Shown one piece after another: positions 37,960 through 49,633 of a DNA stretch of 64,000 nucleotides. The notes under the pieces were generated by a model. The model saw nothing but the letters and a program-made list of their open reading frames with translations, searched no databases and was not told where the DNA came from. A program made the position numbers and the translations under genes. The stretch's first letter is position 1, and the number at the start of each line of letters is the position of its first letter. Source of the stretch: Climacium dendroides (taxonomy: Eukaryota > Streptophyta > Bryopsida > Hypnales > Climaciaceae); assembly GCA_950106755.1 (NCBI GenBank), contig OX467086.1, forward strand, positions 12,170,001-12,234,000, in the 5' to 3' direction.

Positions 37960-39149
37960 TGCGGTGTCGTGTTGAGAGGAGTGCGCTTAGGGAATACGCA
38001 GGGTATCTGATTGCAACTGGAACTAGTTAGCCAGGAACTTCAAATAACCTTCGAGTTTTCTTGTCTTCAGTCTTCGATCTTCAATCTTCGGCCTTCAATC
38101 CTCAATCTTCTGCCTTCGAACTTCAGTTTTTCGTTGGCCTATCCTGTGGTGTCTCTATATGGGCTAAGGTAAGGGTAGGGTGATAAGAAACCACGGCCTC
38201 GAACGGGTAAAACGGGACGGCCAGACCACAAGCTATGGCGTCCGAAAGATTGGCTCCTAAACTTCAAACCCATAGTGACCAGCAATTGTGCCTCACTAGT
38301 GGGAACAACAAAATGTGACCATGTGGGTGATCAATCCCACTTCGTCACGACGAACACAAAACGGAGCTACTCTTGGATTCCCACAGAGCCCGCAACAAGT
38401 TTTACAATGCAAAAAGGAAAAACAACTAGCCTCCAAAGCCGGCTAGGAATAACAAAATAAATAAATCAGGCCACAAACCACAACACACAAATGGTTTCAA
38501 GAGTTTCAAGTCTTCATTTCTTCATTTCTCCATGTCTTGTATTCTTGAAGTGTTTAAAAACACAACAAGTAGACCCAAGCCTAACTCTAAAATTCCTCTA
38601 AACTTCAAACTAGTACTATAAACGCCTCACAACTCCAAATGTTTAGTATCTTAGCTTTCTGGAAAGCTAACAAAATATACTAATACTCCTCCAAAATTAA
38701 ACTCATTCTAAGCTACTGTCCAGGAACTATAGACAAAACAAATATTGTCCTTCCTTCTCTAAAGGCAACAGACCTCTCCACCTTCGAATCTCCATATCTC
38801 TCTCAAAAATACTCTAATTAAGAAGTACAATAGCTTTTTGGAAAGCTAACTACATGATCTTCAACCTCACAAAATCTCATACAAATCCAAACTACTGTCC
38901 GTACATTACATGCCTCGAAAGTCTTGGCTCTTAGTTGAGTAGCCACAAACTTCCTACCTTCAAATTATCACAACTTCCTCAATAATTCTTCAAATCAAGC
39001 TTACAAACTCATTTTGGAAAGCTATCTTCACAAGAAACAAACTCACAAATTTTTATTTCAGGAACTTCCATACATATCGAGATATCTCTCTTCTCAATTC
39101 GGTTTCAAAACCCCCCTTCAATACACACCTTTTACACACACTCCATACA
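37960..39149 (-). mobile_element. LTR-like repeat copy 1, 3' part, inserted in the outer gene
   Basis: Read on -, it ends ...CTCTCAACACGACACCGCA at 37,960, directly against the interrupted exon. It matches copy 2 (+ strand, ending 56,183) over about 1 kb, including TTATTCCTAGCCGG.TTTGG, GTCCCGTTTTACCCGT and CACCACAGGATAGGCCAA. It contains the same palindromic TTAGCTTTC..GAAAGCTAA units spaced about 180 bp (38,648, 38,829, 39,010). It has no coding frame and ends in CA, as LTRs do. The 17.5-kb element splits it; the remainder is 56,631-57,257. Confidence 0.65.
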
Positions 39150-39740
39150 ACTAAGAAATCAGGGTTACTAGCAGGCGAGCTTGTGAGCGTGAGCCCATGA
39201 GCATGTGAGCCTATGAGCGGGAAAGATTTTTTATTAAAAAAATGTGGGGGACCTATGATCGTGGATGTAAGTGTATTTTTTTTTGTGAAGATTTGAGCTC
39301 ATTCTTCTGAAATTTTACTTACTTACAAACTTAAATGAAATAAAAAATTGCAACAACCAATTGTGTTCAATCCAGAAAGGCCATACAGGACGTCAAATGT
39401 CTAATGAATGACAAAATAATCTCATATGTAGGACGTAACTGCAACTATTCATCCACATAATTAAAGGTGGGAAAGAGAGATTTTCTACAATACTTTGACT
39501 CCCAATAATTATTTTTGGTATTGTTAAAGTAAATGATGTCACACGGTTCCAGAATCATTGATTTCTACGGGACCCTATTCGACGTTCAAGAGTTAATTTT
39601 GATAGAAAACATAAAATGCAAAATGTTGAAGGGGAATGAATCATACTAAAGATGTAGCCATAAAACACACAATCAAATCAAATCATACTATAAATGAATA
39701 CATAATAATTTGACTCATGAGATATATCAATCTCATAAAT

Positions 39741-42700
39741 CTAGGTTGTAGTGGACTGAGTTGCAGATGCCAAGCTACTCTCAGACTCTAAAGTCTCTTT
39801 CCCCTCTGCTGCCGATTCATCTATAAATTGCAGAACATTAAGAGCATAGGTATCTTTTCTATGTTTTGGTTCTAAGCTACCAAAGTTTGCAAATGCTGAT
39901 GCTAATTGCTCAGCATAAACTGGGAGATCAAAAGGCTTCTCTGGACTTAGTACTAGTTTGCGTCTCTTCCTCAATGCATCTGTGGACATCAGTTTCTTAC
40001 GCCTACAAAAAAAACATGTAGAATATTAAAGTCACGAAATAGAAGAAGTAGGATGTCAAATAGCACTTGAAAAATATGAAAAACTTACTTACTAGGTTTA
40101 GTTCGGCGAGGAAATTTCCGAGGAACCACTATCATTGCGTCCGGATCTTATGAAGATGCAGCCGGCAGTGGCAGTTGCATTTCAGTTATTATCACATCTT
40201 CTTCAGTGTTCCTTTTCATAGGTTCAAGGACGCCGTGAAAAACAGTGTTGTCTTCCTCTAAAGCCACTATGTGTCGTCCTGTGCCGCGACATGCTATAAT
40301 TGATGCACCTACAAATTACAAAATGCAATTCATATCAATGAATCATTATATGAACACATATATGAAAATCCAGTTACTAAAATGAAAACTAACCAGTGGA
40401 TGCTGTGCAGTCGAAAACCAAGTCGCCTTCTTCAGTTGTCCCCTCTATAAGGAATTGGAAGAACCTAACATCCTTTTCGCGAGGCCCTCGCCATGGAATT
40501 TTGGTTAGTGGATTGACCAACATGCTCTCTTCAGTTGTGTAGTTAATTAATGTATCATCCTTGCGTAGGTCTACTTTTGCCTTCTGTATTGCTTGTGATC
40601 GCTTCAAAGAGAATCCTGAGTTCTCTTTATCACCGAGGTCCTTCACCAAGAGAGTGATTCCAAACTTCAAAGTCTACAGTCACAAAAAAATTATGTATTA
40701 AAAAAGAATACAACCATCTGTCAATGCCAGTTTCCATTAAAATTATGAAAATATTTGAAAAACACTAACCGTTTCCGAGTCCTCCACAACTGAAGTTAAA
40801 TGCATACGATTGATACCCAACCATTCCTTCTTCATTACCAGTGAAGGATAAGACTCGCACAATCCTGCAATAATGCCCTTTGAATCGGCACACCACGACT
40901 GAAATACTATCATGCAACCATGGTCTTGTAAGTGCATATCTGCAAAGAAGAAGGCCGATTGAATGGCTTCATACTCTGGATCTGAATTCCATGAAGGTAT
41001 TGCTTTCTCTAGAGAAGATACATCTGGAACAGGTAAATTCTCTTGGCAGTCAAAGAAGATGAGGTCCACTAAAGGTGCTTGGCTCACTTTACCTCCATAC
41101 ATACGGGACTTCCTTGGTGCCAACTGCAGAAACGAATTTATACAAACAATCAATTATTTATACAACTTTTTTTCAAAGGTCCACAAAAAAAAGGATTCAT
41201 AGTTCTAGACAAAGCATCATGGTTACCTTCTTCAAAAAGGTCGTCACTTCAGTATAGCACTTGGGCACCTTGGACTCCATGTTATCCATCGCGTCCACTA
41301 TAGAGACGTTCAAGATCAATTCTTCTGAAGTGACGTCTGCATCATCACCAAGAACTATGGCTTGAGTACCTTGTGTTACGATGTCCTCTGTGAAATCTGG
41401 AAGTATCGCCTTCCTCTTCAACCCACTTTGGGATCCACTTTGCATGTGCGAGTTCTGATCAACCGTTGAAGACGCCGGTACTTGTTTATTGCCTTCTTCT
41501 TTCTTCTTGCCTTTGCCTTTCCCCTTGCCCTCTTCTTTTTCCTTCTCCTTCTTTGCTAACTTCATAAGACGCTCCGCTTCTTTCTTCTCCTTGTTCTCAC
41601 GAATCTCTTGCTCTTTGTTCTCTTTCTTCTTGTCAACAACCATTCTCCTTGCAATTGCTTTCTTCTTCTGTTGATCAGTGTAGTTGTTGAATTCGGGAAT
41701 CTCCAAGTCAATGACGCCAAGACCATCTAGTGATTTCCGAAGTTCTACTTCCGATGGATGAGTAAATGTCAACGGACAATCTAGATACCACGCACCACCA
41801 CTCAGATGAGCCGTCGTGAATGTCTTCAGTTGGCTTGACGTGAACATGCACTCTTCAGAACTCCGGTCCAACCATGTGGTTAGAAATGGAGGAAGATCCT
41901 CCCTAGGTATGGCGTTCTTCCCTAAAAGCTTGTACTTGAAATACCTACAATAAGAACATTAAAAAAATTAGTAACAATCACATAGCCGAATTCCTTGTTA
42001 CAAATAACACAAATTCACTGAACAAATAACTATGTATGCTCATCTTTCGAAGAAAGTAAGGAAACATAAAATTCATATTTACATAAACATACCGGAAAAG
42101 AACTCTACAAACAGTGTCATTTGATCTATCAAAATTTGAGAAGGTCTCTGACTTTTTAAAGGGGTTTGATCCCTTTAAAGCCGGGCCAAAACCTTGATCC
42201 CAAATCTTCCTTCTCCATCCTTCTATATACTCTGGAAGATACTCCAGTTGAAGTGGGGATGCCATATTGATTTTTAGGCCATCTTTATTGAATACATTGT
42301 CAAAGTACTCTACCGCACTATCCTCAATCTACATTATATTCTTATCAGTACAACTCCATTATCGTTTCGTATACATGAAAAACCAAAACTGCAAAATGTA
42401 GTACTTCATGATTTTGTCATTATATACATGAAAAATCATTTACATAAATACAAACACTTACCCCTGCCCACTAAACTCATTTATTGAGGAAAGGCCCCAA
42501 TTTCTCTTCAGAAACTGGCTTTGGAGGGAAACGTCTGGCATCCCGTGAAAGCATGGATGAGTTCCACTACTTCAACAACTTTGTCTTATGTGCTGCAGAG
42601 GTATTGCAAGTGGCTATCATTTGTAGCTTTTCCAATGTCATTTCAAGAACCTCATTTGTGGTCCAATGCTTTTCAACCTTCACAAGGAAATAAAAAAATT

Positions 42701-44730
42701 TCAGCATTAAATAAATCACAATAATAAAAAATAAGACAACCATTTTTTACATCATAAATCTTCATCACCTCTTCCAGAAATCCTGGACCGTGAGTAGGAT
42801 TTGCCACCACAAGCAATTTTCCCATTTTCACGTACAACTTTGCCGCCTTCTCCTTAGCTCCAACCCTCATGGCATTAGCCACCCCTTGATCACTTTTATC
42901 TTCAGATGCTGTCACTTCATTGTACTTCCGTACTTCGGCATCCGCTCCTTGAGCTATCTCTTGCTAAAAAATAACATCAACACAATTTCAATTATACCAA
43001 ATTTGCACATTCTTCAGCCCTTCCTATATTGTAATGACCTAAAATGAAAGATATATAAAATAGTTAGAACATTCTCACTCTTACCTGAAAAACAAAAGCT
43101 GTGAAGACCTCCATTGGCATTGAGTACCATGTTTTTCTCACTGATTGCGTACCACAACGTTTCCTCTCAGAAGGTCTCAACATTTCATTGAACTTCTCCA
43201 TGGGAAGAAGCCCATACTTCTGAACACGATAAAGAGTATGAACTAGATTGGTCTTCACATGGGAATCCTCCGTTGACCTACAATTCACATTAGGCTATAA
43301 AATCATTTCATACATATGAATAAATTGAATAACAAAATAATAAAAGTCAAAGATTAAGTTCAATCAAACAACATCATATGATACACGCTTACTTATTGAT
43401 GTCATGCATAATCTGCATGACAAGCTCTATTCTCCCTTTCGTGTCCAAAATGATGCTGTCTACTGAAATGTGCCAAGCTCGATCCGCCACATGCAGCCTC
43501 GAGATATGATTCATCCATGCCAAGCGACGGTGATTTCCATCACAGATAAAAAACTTCGAGTTCTTCAAGTACCTCAACTCTAGCAATGAATCTAAGTACT
43601 CATTGAAGATGTCATTCTCTGATTTTCACAAAGGACCCCAAGCATCCATTTCATCTCTCGAGAATTCAGAAGACTCCCCCGCCTCATTAGTTGTGGAAAC
43701 ATAAAAAACTGCGGCTCCATCCCGATATCCATGAACAAACTCTTGTTCAAGCTTTACAAGATCACAAGAGAGGGTGGGCCTAACCATTAGCATGGGTGCC
43801 AATCTGCACAAAGGTATGCGCATTTGGGAGTGTTTCTGAGGCCTCATCTTCAAACTCTCGATGGTGGCCACAGAGTCTACCTTCTACAACCGTCGGAGTT
43901 CATCTTCCAGCAACTCCTTCTCCTCCTCCTCATCAACATCATTCACCTCAACATCTCCTTCTTCCTCAGTACCAATTTCTGGTTGACCTCTTTCACTGGT
44001 AGGTAGAGTTGAATGAACTTCCTCTGCCTGTGACAGATTAATTGGTGACTCCTCCATTTGCAAGATCATGTACATTTTTTAGAGCAATTACGAAATACAC
44101 GGAAGTCCTCCAGAAGTTCCAAGTTCAACTTGCAAAACAAATCTTTACTATGATGGTAAGAAAATTCTCAATACAAAGGATTGTACAAGTAATACATAAT
44201 CGCCCGTATCATAATAACACCAATGACTAAGTAATACAAATGCTGCAACACTGCAGCTGCCTCTATTCCTTTCAAATTCAATCAATTTCTACACTAGCAT
44301 CTGAATCAGAACTCAAGTGGATGAGGACAATATCGTGCCTGCCCAATCCGGAGCTGCCAGCTGTATCTCTAATATCCTCAATTGGTGGACTAGAAATGGA
44401 GATTGATGTTTGACAATTAGAGCTACTATACTCAGTCTCAGAACTCTCAGGAGAGAACACTGGTTGTTTTCGTTTTCGTTTTTTGGAATCACTGAACCTA
44501 CTGCAACAAGGTTCATCTAATTGATCAGTTGCTCAGTCACAAGCATCAAGAATGTCTCCAAGGCTTACCAAATCAGTGTCTTCATGAGGCAATGACTGGC
44601 TAGCAATGTTGATGTTTCTATCTTCTGGAGTCCTAGGTTCCGAAGTTCCCGCAACATCTGCAATATGAATTGCCATATTGGAAGGTATTGGTAAAAGGGC
44701 ATGGTCGTTCAGACTCTCATGTGTATTCAT
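39741..44730 (-). pseudogene. ParB-domain/DNA methylase-like gene, inner copy (ten exons seen)
   Basis: Exons read 5' to 3': 44278-44730, 43393-44057, 43085-43277, 42751-42963, 42462-42677, 42093-42328, 41227-41944, 40770-41123, 40394-40673, 40089-40308, 39741-40002. Borders are mostly good GT..AG. In order the product shows an acidic N-terminus, a ParB-like region (RIPLCRL ... LEQEFVHGYRDGA ... FFICDGNHRRLAWMN), a helical region (YRVQKYGLLP), EYIEGWRRKIWDQGF, a Lys/Glu-rich coil, then a methylase-like domain with VDLIFFDCQENLPVP in the place of motif IV and GDLVFDCTASTGAS..GRHIVALE in the place of motif I. The motif order IV before I is that of beta-class N4/N6 amino-methyltransferases. Premature stops lie at 44,533, 43,884, 43,626, 42,567 and 40,148, with two more near 42,480. 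It is therefore inactive as sequenced. ParB and methylase assignments are by motif, not by search. Confidence 0.7.
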
Positions 44731-45082
44731 CTGCAAAACCATTTTAATAATAAGGTAGGCCAATGTTAGTTACAATCGAATAAATTTTTAAAAAATAATA
44801 CTAAGAGTACATCAATAAAAAGTAAGAAGAAAAAATCAATATTAAAAACAGAAACTGACATCTCAAACTTACTTGACTTCCATTTCAGCATTCCCATAGC
44901 TGGAATACCAAATATTTATAAATTTTGTAATTTGCACGAAAATAGGGAAAGCCCTCTTATGACATATGCCTACCCCTTCCTTATAATCATATAGGGAGGA
45001 AACTCAAGGAATCGAAACAATTAAAAAAATAGAACTCATACACATTGAAACATTCCTAAAATTAAAAATATACTTCTTTCTA

Positions 45083-45182
45083 CAAGACTAGAATGAAGTG
45101 TAATGCCACCCACCCCCATAAACCCTGTCGGGTCCAACGGGGGTTTATATAGTACCTTGCGCTACCCTATTTTTTGGTCTTG
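45083..45182. repeat. Palindrome P1 upstream of the methylase-like gene
   Basis: The arms CAAGAC...GTCTTG enclose ATAAACCC-TGTCGGGTCCAAC-GGGTTTAT. It is the most decayed of the four related palindromes, but the centre TGTCGGGTCC and the right-arm word GCGCTACCCT are shared. Confidence 0.6.
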
Positions 45183-45558
45183 CAGTCCAGCACTGACAAA
45201 AACTTAAAGGTAGAGGTTGGACACTTCATATCTAGTAAATACATTAAAGGTCAAAGTAAACGACTAATTTACAGTAGTTCCCTTCATTGCTTCCTCACAA
45301 TGGATTTCATAAACTTCCATGAAGAATAAACAATTAATTTTCGGTGATTTTTCCATCAAAGGTGTGAGAAGAAACTAAATTAGACTTGGAGGAAAATAAA
45401 GTCGAAATCCAGCTTTTTTTCAATACAAGCAAAACAAAATCACGTGGACATCACTTGAGGTCATTCCCGGTCAATGCACCCAAACATGGCTGCTGAAACG
45501 TACTGTAAACCCACTACTGACGTGCATATTGAGCGTCCCTCACCATGGAGACTAGGAT

Positions 45559-45662
45559 AGCAAGACGAGAAATAGGAGTACCGTGAGGTATCCCAAGGAA
45601 CCCTGTCGGGTCCGATAGGGTTCCTTGGTGTAGTTCACGCTACCCCTGGTTTTGGTCTTGCT
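45559..45662. repeat. Palindrome P2 upstream of the methylase-like gene
   Basis: The outer arms AGCAAGAC and GTCTTGCT pair, as do the inner arms AAGGAACCCT and AGGGTTCCTT, around TGTCGGGTCCGAT. The words TACCGTGAGGTA and TAGTTCACGCTACCC lie between. Confidence 0.8.
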
Positions 45663-46133
45663 TTTTCATGGCGTGTGCGTTTTGGTCCATAGCGTTTGCA
45701 TTGACCATGAATTTCTCAATGAACTTAAAGTCACGTCGACTACACTAATGATGGTATTTAGTGTTATGTTACTAATAGTTTTACTTGAATTTCTACCACA
45801 CCCACTCAAAATTTCAATTGGTTTGCATTTAGTGTTTTGTTCACCATTTCTTAATTCATATTTTTAGGTTTTTATTTTTTTCATTGTAATTTGATGAAAT
45901 AATATGTAACACTAAATGTAATTTTGTAAAATAATTTTGTCCAATAGTTGACTTCTTTAAATCAATTAGTATACGTAACACTATTTATCACCATTACTGT
46001 ATTGCTATCGAAGCGTACTATACCTAACTGCAGTACCCAATCGAACCATACGGACAAGATTGGATGAATGGAAAAAGAAAACCATAAAATACCGAAGGAC
46101 CCTGTTGAATCCTCACAATGACATTGCAATATT

Positions 46134-46235
46134 GCAAGACACGAATTGGGGGTAGCGTAAGCTACCCCAGGGAACCCTATCGGACTCGACAGGGTTCCTT
46201 GGGATAGCTCACGCTACCCCCAATTCGTGTCTTGC
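46134..46235. repeat. Palindrome P3, nearly perfect 102-bp hairpin
   Basis: GCAAGACACGAATTGGGGGT pairs with its exact complement at the right end. Inside, AGCGT(A)AGCTACCCCA and (G)GGAACCCT pair with their partners around an ATCGGACTCGAC centre. Fewer than about eight positions mismatch over the stem. Confidence 0.88.
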
Positions 46236-46697
46236 TGGTCACTTTGGCCTTCCCAGTCCCAGCATGTTCCGGAACTTCCGAACCTCCTCATCGCGAACCT
46301 CCTCATGCACGTACCTCTTCCATGATCGCAGCGATGGGAGAATACTTCAGAGTCTATGACAGAACCTCCATTTGACATTGCTAATCCAGTTGTGGAAGAC
46401 GCCCCAACTGCTAAACTAGCGGTTCATGAAATTCAACTACATTCTAATGATCAATTTGTTATGACCGATCGAAGGCATTCGTCTACCAAACAGAGACTGG
46501 GCGATCTTCAATTCAAGGTCAATCAAAAACGGAAAAGCAGCTATGCTTGGCATAGATCGTCACTGATCGTCATTGCTCAGACAAACTGTATACCCAGATG
46601 AACAGGAAAATTGCTGTAAATATTAGAATCTTGAGAGTAGAAAGAAGTTCAAATCTTCCACAATGAGAGCTAGACATCTCGATTGGAGGACGATGCT

Positions 46698-47030
46698 AAC
46701 CTGGTTGTTGTGCAGGTCATTTAAAGTCGGTGCCGGCTCCACCTCTTCCGACTGCAGCCGCTTCTGTCTCCTAGTGTTCCGCATTCTCGGAGGATGGAGC
46801 GTACCGCTGAAGTTCGAAGCCACCTGCATGATGACAGAAGTTCAGCTAGAATATAAGAGCAACTCAATGAAGCTTAAACGAACGGGAAATATTAACTGGA
46901 AACTACAGTAAGAGGAGAGAAGACACTTACCGAAGGGGACTTCAGGGATACTACGGGAAACTCGTGGACCATCCAAAGACTCAAACAAGAAAACGTCAAG
47001 TACTAAGCAAGTAGTTGAGAACGTCAAGTA
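46698..47030 (-). other. Possible upstream exons of the methylase-like gene
   Basis: On -, a frame RMRNTRRQKRLQSEEVEP runs to a good donor (CAG|GTTAGC) at about 46,698 and is preceded by an acceptor-like ATGCAG at about 46,810. A second good donor (CTTCG|GTAAGT) lies near 46,930. The basic-acidic string would suit a nuclear protein. The two frames do not join cleanly, and no counterpart is seen upstream of the outer copy, so this is a suggestion only. Confidence 0.25.
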
Positions 47031-48636
47031 CGAAGCAAGCAGTTGAGGATGTCTGAAAGACCCTGCAATTCTATACTACAGTCATTCGAAGCTGGAGGAA
47101 GGAAGTTCTTACGGAAGATTCCCAGGAAGAACCTCCGGAGACGCTTTTCAAATTCAAAACATTCCTTCCCTCGATGTCAGTATGGCCACATGTGGTCCGT
47201 CATTCCAATATGGCAAGAGATTCCAAACTCATAATGATGCATATGGAGTACAGGTAGTTCAGTCGGAAAAGGATTTTCGGTGGCCTTCAGTTTTAGCGAA
47301 TTCATATCCTGAGATGGCACGTCATGCATGCGATGTTGTCAGGTGCTGTAGTTTTTGACGTTTGAATTTAGAATATGCTGATTTGAAGTAAATGCTCATT
47401 TGCATGCGCAAGCTCGGCTGTTCACGGAAGAATCTCAATCAAATTTGGTTTGTGGTTATGAATTTGGTGCATGCATTTGGATGAGCTCGGCTGTTTACGG
47501 AAGAATCCCAGTCAAAATCTACCAACCGCAAAAAGGCTGCACCCTAAAACCTGCTTGATTTCCATGAAACTAACTTGCTTAGCAGAAGAGTATTGAGAGA
47601 GAAGGTTAAATACCTCGATAAACAGGCTGACAGTAATAATTTAACCCCTGAACGGCCCTCGGGCTCTTCCTCTACAGCACCGTATCCAATGAATACGGTG
47701 ACCCACGAATTTCAAGAAGTTTGTTCTCGATGGTGAGTTGGGATTCCAGCCGTTCCGATTGCTTTTGTGGTGTCGTGAGGTCACGTAGAAATTTTCACGA
47801 GGCTATAGACTGAAGCGATGTGCAAAATTTTGGGACAATTCATCGAACTTCACACTGCGTTGTCTCATGCATGAACTGCAGGATTTATGTGAAATTCTCT
47901 TCTCGGGCGCTGGGCAATCGTTCCGGTGCGTGGGCTTACAATGCTGCAAGGACCGTCAACAAAAAATTTAGAATCGAAATTGCAAGTGGATTCGAATTCC
48001 ACAAAGGTCCACAGAATATGAAACGACTGGGATTAGATGTCAATTCAATTTTTTTTTCTACGCCAATTCACTGAAAATTGTTTTGAGCTGTTTAGCTTTC
48101 CCAAAAATGCAATGACCTCTTTAAGGGTCGGTTTAAGAGCCACCTACCTTATATCATGAGAATACTGGAGTGCCCTGTGCCGTTGCCACAACTCAAAATA
48201 TACTTAGAAATCAATCAATTTTCTAATGCAGGTCCAAACTTCATGGAACCAAAAACTTTAAGTGCATTTTGTTGAATACAAAATGGAAGAGTACTCATTA
48301 TGACTACTGTCGAATATGGAATAGAAAGATTAATTCTTAATTTCAAAAAATGTTCAGAAATGCTATGCTAAATTAGTTCTCTTCTGACTATTATCTTCAA
48401 TTTCTACTCTATACGAATAATTACATTTCCGCTATAGTGAATAGAAAAATTAAGTTTTACGATACCACTATACTCTCTTCACATTCTACACTAGATAAAT
48501 ATTTTCATTTCCTGTCCAAGGATGCAACTATGTGGGTTATGTGGATTTGTGTAAGGTTAATGGCTTGGGCTTATAAAATGGTGTGTGCCACCGTATGCCG
48601 AAGCCAATGAATGATAAAGGAACTTGCCATGATGAA
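47031..48636. other. Non-coding DNA between the two divergent transposon genes
   Basis: No domain-bearing frame. It is the shared upstream region of the - strand methylase-like gene and the + strand transposase and may hold both promoters. Confidence 0.45.
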
Positions 48637-48784
48637 GGAACCTAATTAAAGAGGCAGGCTGATTGGCTTATTTCATTGTTTATTGTACTATATCCATAAC
48701 ATTGGGCATAGGAACCTAATTAAAGAGGCAGGCTGATTGGCTTATTTCATTGTTTATTGTACTATATCCATAACATTGGGCATG
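48637..48784. repeat. Exact tandem duplication, 2 x 74 bp
   Basis: The unit begins GGAACCTAATTAAAGAGG and is repeated without change at 48,711. The identity implies a recent event. Confidence 0.95.
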
Positions 48785-49166
48785 ATTTATAGTTACCAGA
48801 AACTATGAAAGTTAAATAGGATTAAAAATAAAGTTTAGCCAAGAATTCACAATCAGAAGTTAGTTTCATATTCATCACAATTGTAATGAATGTAGACATT
48901 TGGGCCATCCATGAGGGAATTTGAAGGAATATATATGCAATCCCCATGAGGCAATTCGAGGGAATATATAAACCATCTTTTTTCTTTAGGAAGTGCTTTG
49001 AAAGCAATTCTAATTACTGAAGCATAGACAGTACAAATGGATGTGTTCATTTATGTACATGAAATTGCAATGCAATCCCTTTTTATTGTATGTGGAAAAT
49101 AGATTATTCTATTATATTTTTTTACTGTATACCTCAGTGGTAGTCATGTTATCAACTTTCAAATAA

Positions 49167-49346
49167 TTGGTGCAGAAAGAATTCTATTGTAGACAATCTG
49201 AGCCTACTAGAGTATTAGGCTTAGTTGCCAATTATTCTATTTTTTGAAATTGTTGTGCAAATAATTCTATTGTAGACAATCTGAGCCTACTAGAGTACTA
49301 GGCTTAGTTGCCAATTATTCTATTTTTTGAAATTGGTGCGCAAGTA
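49167..49346. repeat. Tandem duplication, 2 x 83 bp
   Basis: ATTCTATTGTAGACAATCTG begins at 49,181 and again at 49,264. The copies differ at only a few positions. It lies about 300 bp upstream of the transposase frame. Confidence 0.93.
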
Positions 49347-49633
49347 CTTCTTCTATACATAGTGTAAGTGTGCCAGGTATAGCCGCGAACATCAATAAAT
49401 GTTTAACTGTGGGGCCCTATTATGAGAATGTTGTAGAAGTTGCAAGACAGTTGTTAATGTCCGGTAAATTTGAAGTTTAACTACTTCCTAGTATCCTATT
49501 CAGTTTTCACTAGTTGTATAGTAAAATCAATATGCATGAAAATGCACTATAAGAGAGTGAGTATTCATACTCAAAACACCAAAGACAAATTTGTAGTTGA
49601 TCTTCACTATTGTTTTCAAGTGAAGATTGTATC

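Noticed and set aside
41489..41674. + strand Phe/Ser-rich frame opposite the methylase-like gene
   Set aside because: It is the antisense of the Lys/Glu-rich coil; the same happens at 37,472-37,678.
46356..46601. An 81-codon + strand frame between the transposon genes
   Set aside because: No domain, no splice partner in phase with the transposase and no second copy in the window, so there is not enough to call a gene.
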